Source of the DNA: Acanthosoma haemorrhoidale
Taxonomy: Eukaryota; Arthropoda; Insecta; Hemiptera; Acanthosomatidae
Assembly: GCA_930367205.1 (NCBI GenBank)
Contig: OV884013.1
Span: 116,956,869-117,020,868, forward strand
Direction of reading: 5' to 3'
DNA length: 64,000 nucleotides
In this document: piece by piece, positions 58,701-64,000 of the stretch
How positions within the stretch are numbered: the first letter of the stretch is position 1
Layout of the letters: each line of letters opens with the position of its first letter
The notes under the pieces: generated by a model
What the model saw: the letters and a program-made list of their open reading frames with translations, nothing else
What the model was told of the DNA's origin: nothing
Databases searched by the model: none
Made by a program: the position numbers and the translations under genes

Positions 58701-60145
58701 AAGACGGACTAGGTGCGTCAGACCCATGACCCGCTGTCAAGGTGAGCCAAGCATATGGCACCTGTGCCTCTTTGATTACCTCACAGTATATTCATTTATT
58801 CGCCTTGTGGCATCTTCCATTTTTTTTTTTTTTTTAATTTCTTTATTCTTTGTTTCTAGTTTTTATTAATTTTTTTTTTTTTTACAAAGTTAACGGTCAT
58901 TAATGCTGCGAGGATTAATCCATTCTCTTCGTCTTCCATTTCTGAACCAACGGGTGAAATGTCGAACAGTGTAATTAAAGGTTTTATTGCCATTAGTAAT
59001 TGAAATCGAGTGTAACTGAATCACTAAACCTAATGAATTACCATCCGCTTTGAAATTACATTTTATGATTGTTGTTTTCCGGTGGTTTATTTTTTATGTA
59101 TGAAGCTTCCAATACGTTCCCAAGAGGAAGAGAGGTCGCTAATTGAAATTTACAGTTAAATAATTAATATCACTTATCCGTCAGTAGGTTATACACTTCC
59201 GCATTTCGGCTAATGTTGCCATATTGATAATATTTTAAAATTAAATTAACTTCCTCTTAATTTATAACTTATTTCAGTTTACTTATTTTGTATTTCACTG
59301 CATCCATCGGCACCTTTTGGTTACCCCGTGTCTAGGAAAGGAGACCGTTCAAGGTACGTAGTGAAAAGTGAAACAAAGTTTAATCTCAAATAATTTGAGA
59401 TTTCAGGTTGAGATGTGTGGTAATGTTTTTATGCGACTCTACATCATTATATATTTTTGGTTCTTAACTTAACGATCCTTGGTCTCTAACATCATTTATT
59501 AGTAAAAAAAACTCTTTTGACACTTGTTATCTTTAGTTATCAAAATAAAAAATAAAATGTCGTTTGATAAAAACATTGAGCGTGCCTTTGGATACAAACA
59601 AAATTAATTGGGAAACATCCAAACAATAATTTTAATTATTGTAGCAATGACAATTATTAATTATTACTTTGAATTCCACCAATTCATCAATCTAATGTTA
59701 GTAACTGAAGACGGCATCTTATCTTAGGCCTGTCCAAAATTTAATAAATACTAAGCAAGATGGTTTGTCAAGTATAATGCAGCTACATGTCATTTATCTC
59801 AACAGAAATCCAATTGGAACAATACAGAGAATAGAAATGTTACATCGCCAGCAAAGTATTGAGTAACTAAACAATATTGTGTACACAACAATAGGAAAAG
59901 AATACAATATCAGATCCCAGATACTACAATATATGACACAACACGAGAATGGTAAATATGTGTTTTATACCGAGTGAAATGTAAATTGAAGTTAATCTGA
60001 TGATTGGTTGATTGTGCAGATGTTGCCTGATAATGGACAATGGCTGATTCGTTCCAAAACGTTTGAAACCAACCATTATTAAATAAAACAAAAAGTGTAT
60101 TATACATAACATAATCAAAATGAAGTGGTCATTTAACTAAATATA
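58701..60145. other. AT-rich DNA, no gene seen
   Basis: T runs lie at 58820-58836 and 58870-58884. Short overlapping minus-strand frames at 59910-60118 have no motif. Confidence 0.4.
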
Positions 60146-60891
60146 AGGTGTCCCAGAATTAACGCAAGATTTGAATTTGCCACCATTTGTGCAGTAAAGT
60201 GCTGGCAACCCTAAAAAAAAAAACCATTTGATAGCTGACAGTTTGGGGTTAGTAAAAATGGAGCGTTACACGATAGAACAACGTGTCTTTATTGTTGAAC
60301 ATTATCTCAAAAATAAGGTTTGGCGGCCGCAGTTCGAAACATTCATACAAAATATGGTCGGAATAGTGTTTTGACTTCATCAACTGTGAAGAGTTTAATT
60401 GAAAAATTTAGGGAGACTGGATCAGTTTCACTGGTCGTCCAAAAACAAGCCGTTAAAATGTAAATATCGAAGCAGTACGTGAGAGTGTTGTTGAAAATCC
60501 AGGAACATCAATTCGGCGTCGTAAACACAGTTCTTTGTGCCGAAATTGGATGATATTGATGTGGCCCATACAGCCCATGAAACAATTCAAATACTGCATG
60601 AGACATTTCCAGGTCGTGTACTCTCTCGCTTCGGTGATCAGAATTGGCCCCCTAGATTGTGATTGATTAAAAGCGGAAATTCAACGCTACATCAACGAAA
60701 TTCAACGACATTTATGCCAAATGGTCATGTAAAATTTCAACGAAAGAGTGCGTACGTGCCAGCAAAGTCGTGGTGGCCCGATGTGTTATTACATAAATAA
60801 CCCTATCCTATTTACTTTATAATTCAATAAAACAATACTAAAAACTGTGTTTTCTATTTAAATCAAATCTTGCGTTAGTTCTGGGACACCG
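60146..60891 (+). mobile_element. DD41D mariner-like element, copy 7 (most deleted)
   Basis: 746 bp, TA on both sides (60144-60145, 60892-60893), terminal repeats AGGTGTCCCAGAATTAACG and its complement at the right. It retains the start MERYTIEQRVFIVEHYL and the shared junction (CGTCGTAAACACAGTTCTTT), but has further losses removing the second and third catalytic Asp. Confidence 0.85.
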
Positions 60892-60893
60892 TA

Positions 60894-61560
60894 TATATAC
60901 TAAGGCTGATGAATATTGGGTAGGGCCCTGAGGATCACACCCCCTGGCTTTCAGTCCACCGTAGGGAGGTGGCGGGTGCCCGAGGGTAGCGATTTGTCGG
61001 GCGCTGAGCCTTCAAAGCCCGGCCGGTGACAGGGCCGCCACTCCCACCGATTTGTCCTCCTGATGAACAGTCGCTCCTAATGGCCTCCCAAGACTGAGCT
61101 CTTAATCTGGACAATTACGGCTAAGAGACGGAGCGCTGTCGGCGGTGGGAACCGTGGTGTCAGTGACGCTGCACAAATCCTCCACCTCAAGACAATTATC
61201 TAGAAATTGAGAGATTACTAACAATCTGCCTCCGATGGTCTCCTCTCTTCAGTGAGGCGTTCGTTATAGCATGTAATCATTTCCGCTAACACGTCGTCGA
61301 GTGCTTAGGGTGGGAAACATTCCCGCTCATTATCCCCTATCCCATGTCTTTACTCCCCTCAAATATCCGCATATATTTAGCAAATCACTGGCTTTACCCT
61401 CTGTCCATATAAGCGCTTCGGATTTTACATAAACTATCGGCTATTTGCGGTTCCAGCCCCGATAAGAGATGTCCTTTATGCTCACCTCGACGATCACGAA
61501 CGCTGAAAACGTTTACATTCTAACAGTTTTACGATCTAGTCAGGCCCTGGTCACATTGTT
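60894..61560. other. GC-rich single-copy region, candidate regulatory DNA
   Basis: The block 60920-61200 is the most GC-rich long stretch near the right end. At 61312-61324 is GGGAAACATTCCC, a kappa-B-like inverted repeat. No ORF above 60 codons. A regulatory role is inference from composition only. Confidence 0.3.
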
Positions 61561-61777
61561 GCAACACTTTTGCAACTGTAACATTGTTAGCAGCTAACAG
61601 TTTCCTTCAAATGTTTTTTATTACATCGGATATGTATTTATTAGATTGTTATTAGGTTGGCTTGGTACGAATGAGACTATTGCTAGAGCCTTTTATTGTT
61701 CAGAAACATGCAAATTTTACTCAAAAGTTGCAGCCCTTGTCAAGAATGTTTGTCATTTAACTTTACACACAGTTTTT

Positions 61778-61788
61778 TGCGCATGCGC
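61778..61788. promoter_or_regulatory. NRF-1-like palindrome TGCGCATGCGC
   Basis: The 10-bp perfect palindrome GCGCATGCGC, preceded by T, fits the NRF-1/erect-wing site. It lies about 370 bp upstream of Jockey ORF1. Whether it belongs to the element or the flank is unclear. Confidence 0.3.
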
Positions 61789-61886
61789 TACCTTTTAGAA
61801 CATCTCTGTACATCGCTCGTCATTCAAACACTATATACTACCGTCTATAGGCCATAGTTCAATTAAAAAATTGTTCCAGCAGGCAA

Positions 61887-61919
61887 CTTGAGGGAGCTGG
61901 CCACGAGGGAGCCCTCAAG
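61887..61919 (+). other. Stem-loop in the presumed Jockey 5' UTR
   Basis: CTTGAGGG (61887-61894) pairs perfectly with CCCTCAAG (61912-61919) around a 17-nt loop. Confidence 0.5.
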
Positions 61920-62032
61920 AGTGAGTAAATTGCTTATTATATTTGGAGTGAAGTGAGAAAAGTGATATCGGATTGAGTAGTCGGCCATTTGCAACGCCCT
62001 ACTCGACGTTCACTAACGATCGTTCTCTGAGC

Positions 62033-62108
62033 CATTCGGTCTAGTGGCTCAGAGCCAAGACCCGTGACTCGCCACTGGGAGTTGTGAGCTTGAATCCCAC
62101 GGCGCTAC
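62033..62108 (+). other. tRNA-like / SINE-head module upstream of ORF1
   Basis: The order is that of a tRNA-derived SINE head: an A-box-like CTAGTGGCTCAG with a GGCTCAGAGCC hairpin, an anticodon-like GTG/CAC stem, and a B-box-like AGCTTGAATCC within a GTG/CAC stem. No complete acceptor stem is present, so it is not a functional tRNA. It may be a SINE fragment or an internal polymerase III-like element of the Jockey leader. Confidence 0.4.
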
Positions 62109-62147
62109 GTACTTCTTTTCCGAATAAAAAACCGTTGTTATGATAAA

Positions 62148-63467
62148 ATGAGATTTTATCAACAACTAATGTCTCAAAATAGGAAAAAAAGATCTCGATC
62201 GCTAGGTCCAACTCCAACACCGTCGCCTGTAAAGCGAAAACCAAGAAGGTCGAATAGGAACGTACAAATGACCTCCTCTGCAGCTAGTTCCATGGAGGAG
62301 ATACCTCCACAGGCCAGCACATCCAAAAAAGAAACAGCCTTAGAGTCCCCTTTTTTCACGCCAAACACCTTTGAGGCTTTGAAAAATATCCCAACAGAAG
62401 AAATGGAAGTCAACAAAACTCCAACACAACCCAAACCGCCTGCTCTTTTTGTACGCAACATTAGCAACTTCAAATTACTATGCTCACAAATGAGCAAAAT
62501 TGTTGGTACCGGAAAATATACGTGCCTCAATCGCTCTCGGGATACAAAAATTTCCCCAGACACTCCCGATACTTATCGAGCGATTGTTAAATATTTAGAT
62601 GAAACCAATGCAGACTACCACACCTACCAATTAAAGCAGGAACGATCACTCCGAGTGGTGATCAGAAATTTGCACCCGACCACACCAGCTGACGAAATAG
62701 AAGAAGAACTCTCAGCTCTCGGGTACAAGGTTCGCCAAATAACAAACGTGTTGCGCGAGGATAGGCAACAGGATAAAACAATAAAAACGGCATTGCCACT
62801 GTTCTTTGTTGATCTCGAGAGGACACCTGGAGTTGAGAAGATATACGACCTAACAAACCTGTACTACACTAGGGTACAGGTTGAAAAACCGTATCCCAAT
62901 CGCGATATCGTCCAGTGCCATAACTGTCAGGCGTATGGGCATATAAAATCTTACTGCCACCACCCTCCCAGGTGTGTTAAGTGCAGTGGGCAGCACAAAA
63001 CCGAATTGTGCAAAAAGCCCCTTAAATCACCTGCAGTATGCGTGTTTTGCCAGCAAGGACATCCAGCCAACTACAAGGGCTACGAGGCATACAGAACGCT
63101 GAAGTCCAGGACAGAACAACGTCGACAGCCAGAAGAGAAAAAACTTGCAGCAAGAAGCGGCCCAGCCAGAAATTTGAGGCCTTTTGTCTCTTTTGCCGAT
63201 GCCGTTTGTAACAGAGAGCAGTCACAGGCACCGCCCACTCCCTGTCCACAAGATCACCTTTCCCAGCATTCCATTCATCCCGTTAACCCTCAAGCTCAAT
63301 CCCATCCTCAACCACACATCTCGCATATTCCTCCACCTTCAAGTTCTTCGGATCTTACTAGCCTATTAACCTCATTCCTTACAGAGTTCAGAACCCTAAT
63401 TACCCCTCTCATTTCCCTTCTTACAAATCTTGTCTCCTACCTTATCCCCGTTAAACAAAATCCATAA
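62148..63467 (+). CDS. Jockey ORF1 protein (Gag-like, zinc knuckles)
   Basis: A 439-residue frame, intact. In Jockey elements ORF1 binds RNA and forms the ribonucleoprotein with ORF2. Residues 1-40 are basic (QNRKKRSRSL, KRKPRRSNR). Residues about 165-250 have the pattern of the RRM-like/PRE_C2HC region (LRVVIRNLHPTTPADEIEEE). Zinc knuckle 1 begins at residue 257, CHNCQAYGHIKSYC (CX2CX4HX4C). Knuckle 2 is CVKCSGQHKTELC (CX2CX3HX4C). Knuckle 3 starts at residue 298, CVFCQQGHPANYKGY, and has Tyr where the family usually has the final Cys. The C-terminus is Pro/Ser/His-rich and then hydrophobic. The start chosen is the first Met of the frame; MSQNRKK, eight codons in, is an alternative. Its TAA stop abuts ORF2 in the same frame. 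Confidence 0.85.
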   Translation: MRFYQQLMSQNRKKRSRSLGPTPTPSPVKRKPRRSNRNVQMTSSAASSMEEIPPQASTSKKETALESPFFTPNTFEALKNIPTEEMEVNKTPTQPKPPALFVRNISNFKLLCSQMSKIVGTGKYTCLNRSRDTKISPDTPDTYRAIVKYLDETNADYHTYQLKQERSLRVVIRNLHPTTPADEIEEELSALGYKVRQITNVLREDRQQDKTIKTALPLFFVDLERTPGVEKIYDLTNLYYTRVQVEKPYPNRDIVQCHNCQAYGHIKSYCHHPPRCVKCSGQHKTELCKKPLKSPAVCVFCQQGHPANYKGYEAYRTLKSRTEQRRQPEEKKLAARSGPARNLRPFVSFADAVCNREQSQAPPTPCPQDHLSQHSIHPVNPQAQSHPQPHISHIPPPSSSSDLTSLLTSFLTEFRTLITPLISLLTNLVSYLIPVKQNP

Positions 63468-64000
63468 GTGGATCCTTCCGACTCCTTATCCATTCTCCTT
63501 TGGAATGCGAATGGTGTTCGCACCCACACTAACGAACTGACAGCACTACTCCACGACAAAAACATCGACGTAGCTCTCATTACTGAAACAAGACTAACGA
63601 GTAAACGACCATTTACTGTTCGACAGTACAAAACTTATCGAACTGATCACCCAGATGGAACAGCTCATGCAGGTACCGCTGTCATTGTCCATAACTCCAT
63701 ATCCCACCACATAGTTCCTCTGGTGGCACATGATTTCCTTCAATCCACTGCAGTGTCAATCACCACCTTCACTTTTCCCCTTACACTCCCAATTCATCTC
63801 CTTTCTAGACTCCATAGGACATCGTTTCCTTGTGGGTGGGGACTTTAATGCGAAGCACCAACACTGGGGGTCAAGATCCACTAATACACGAGGACGTGCT
63901 TTGCTGTCTGCACTCACACGGAAACATTGCTCCACTATCACTCCTGACACAGCCACCTATTGGCCATCTGATCTCAACCGAAATCCTGATCTCCTTGACT
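63468..64000 (+). pseudogene. Jockey ORF2 endonuclease domain, 5' part, damaged
   Basis: The N-terminus of the ORF2 apurinic-type endonuclease is clear: LSILLWNANGVRTHTNELTA, then VALITETRL with the catalytic Glu, then HAGTAVIVHNSI. After about residue 107 (near 63790) the frame is lost, and the next conserved block, FISFLDSIGHRFLVGGDFNA then KHQHWGSRSTN, continues one frame over to the window end. The strand that normally joins them (a YCPP-type segment) is absent, so a deletion of roughly 15-20 codons plus a frameshift has occurred. No ATG starts ORF2. The first codon after the ORF1 stop is GTG, perhaps a mutated ATG. The full-length protein would nick the target and reverse-transcribe; this copy cannot. 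Confidence 0.8.

Larger units (their letters stand above)
61870..64000 (+). mobile_element. Jockey-clade non-LTR retrotransposon, 5' half, runs off the window
   Basis: Leader, ORF1 (62148-63467) and the start of ORF2 (63468-64000) are in the standard order. The 5' boundary is approximate, and the 3' half with RT lies beyond the window. It is the only copy here that keeps a 5' end; all others are 3' fragments. Confidence 0.8.

Noticed and set aside
62174..62563. 129-codon minus-strand frame
   Set aside because: Antisense shadow of the well-supported ORF1; no motif.

Overview
This is AT-rich, non-bacterial DNA from an arthropod nucleus, most likely an insect. The evidence is an intron-bearing tRNA-Tyr gene, many 5'-truncated Jockey-clade non-LTR retrotransposon copies, internally deleted Tc1/mariner and pogo/Tigger elements, a Ty3-type LTR-retrotransposon remnant, and several micro- and minisatellites. 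A hemipteran is possible from the style of the Jockey and mariner families, but that is an impression from memory. No intact host protein-coding gene is visible. One 143-bp interval on the minus strand (39069-39211) has the reading frame and splice signals of a host exon, so part of the window may be intron of a larger gene.

Layout. At 1-3.75 kb are Jockey fragments and an inverted duplication (arms 455-1325 and 2843-3749). At 4.2-7.25 kb two oppositely oriented Tigger-like elements flank a tRNA-Tyr gene. At 8.3-9.0 kb is the 3' end of a second Jockey family (family B). From 9 to 14.5 kb the DNA is AT-rich with a 200-bp (CT)n tract. Mariner family 2, a 22-bp minisatellite and a 25-bp satellite with internal dyad symmetry fill 14.6-17.3 kb. 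A Jockey-A insertion with an 11-bp target-site duplication lies at 17.8-18.2 kb, and an inverted repeat at 19.9-20.6 kb. At 21.6-22.8 kb is a duplicated block into which Jockey B inserted. A pentanucleotide array lies at 25 kb. From 27 to 33 kb are more Jockey, a DD41D mariner, and an LTR/primer-binding-site/gag remnant with Jockey inside it. From 35.8 to 53 kb are five further DD41D mariner copies, mariner family 2, several Jockey copies, a segmental duplication (38.5-42.4 kb) and the candidate exon. A 36-bp minisatellite is at 53.5 kb and a dispersed 320-bp repeat at 54.4 and 58.4 kb. The last mariner copy is at 60.1 kb. The right end (about 61.9-64 kb) is the 5' half of a Jockey element with ORF1 and the start of ORF2.

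The window is a mobile-element graveyard, not a pathway. Autonomous elements (Jockey; an unseen full-length mariner) would have supplied the enzymes that moved truncated or internally deleted relatives. The most informative features are the shared deletion junctions among mariner copies, the Jockey 5' inversions that look like twin priming, the paired filled and empty insertion sites, the inverted duplication, and the single-stop junction between ORF1 and ORF2. Several GC-richer single-copy islands between the repeats (for example 11.79-12.01, 21.04-21.32, 36.89-37.22 and 60.92-61.56 kb) could be cis-regulatory sequence of a neighbouring host gene; this is inference only.
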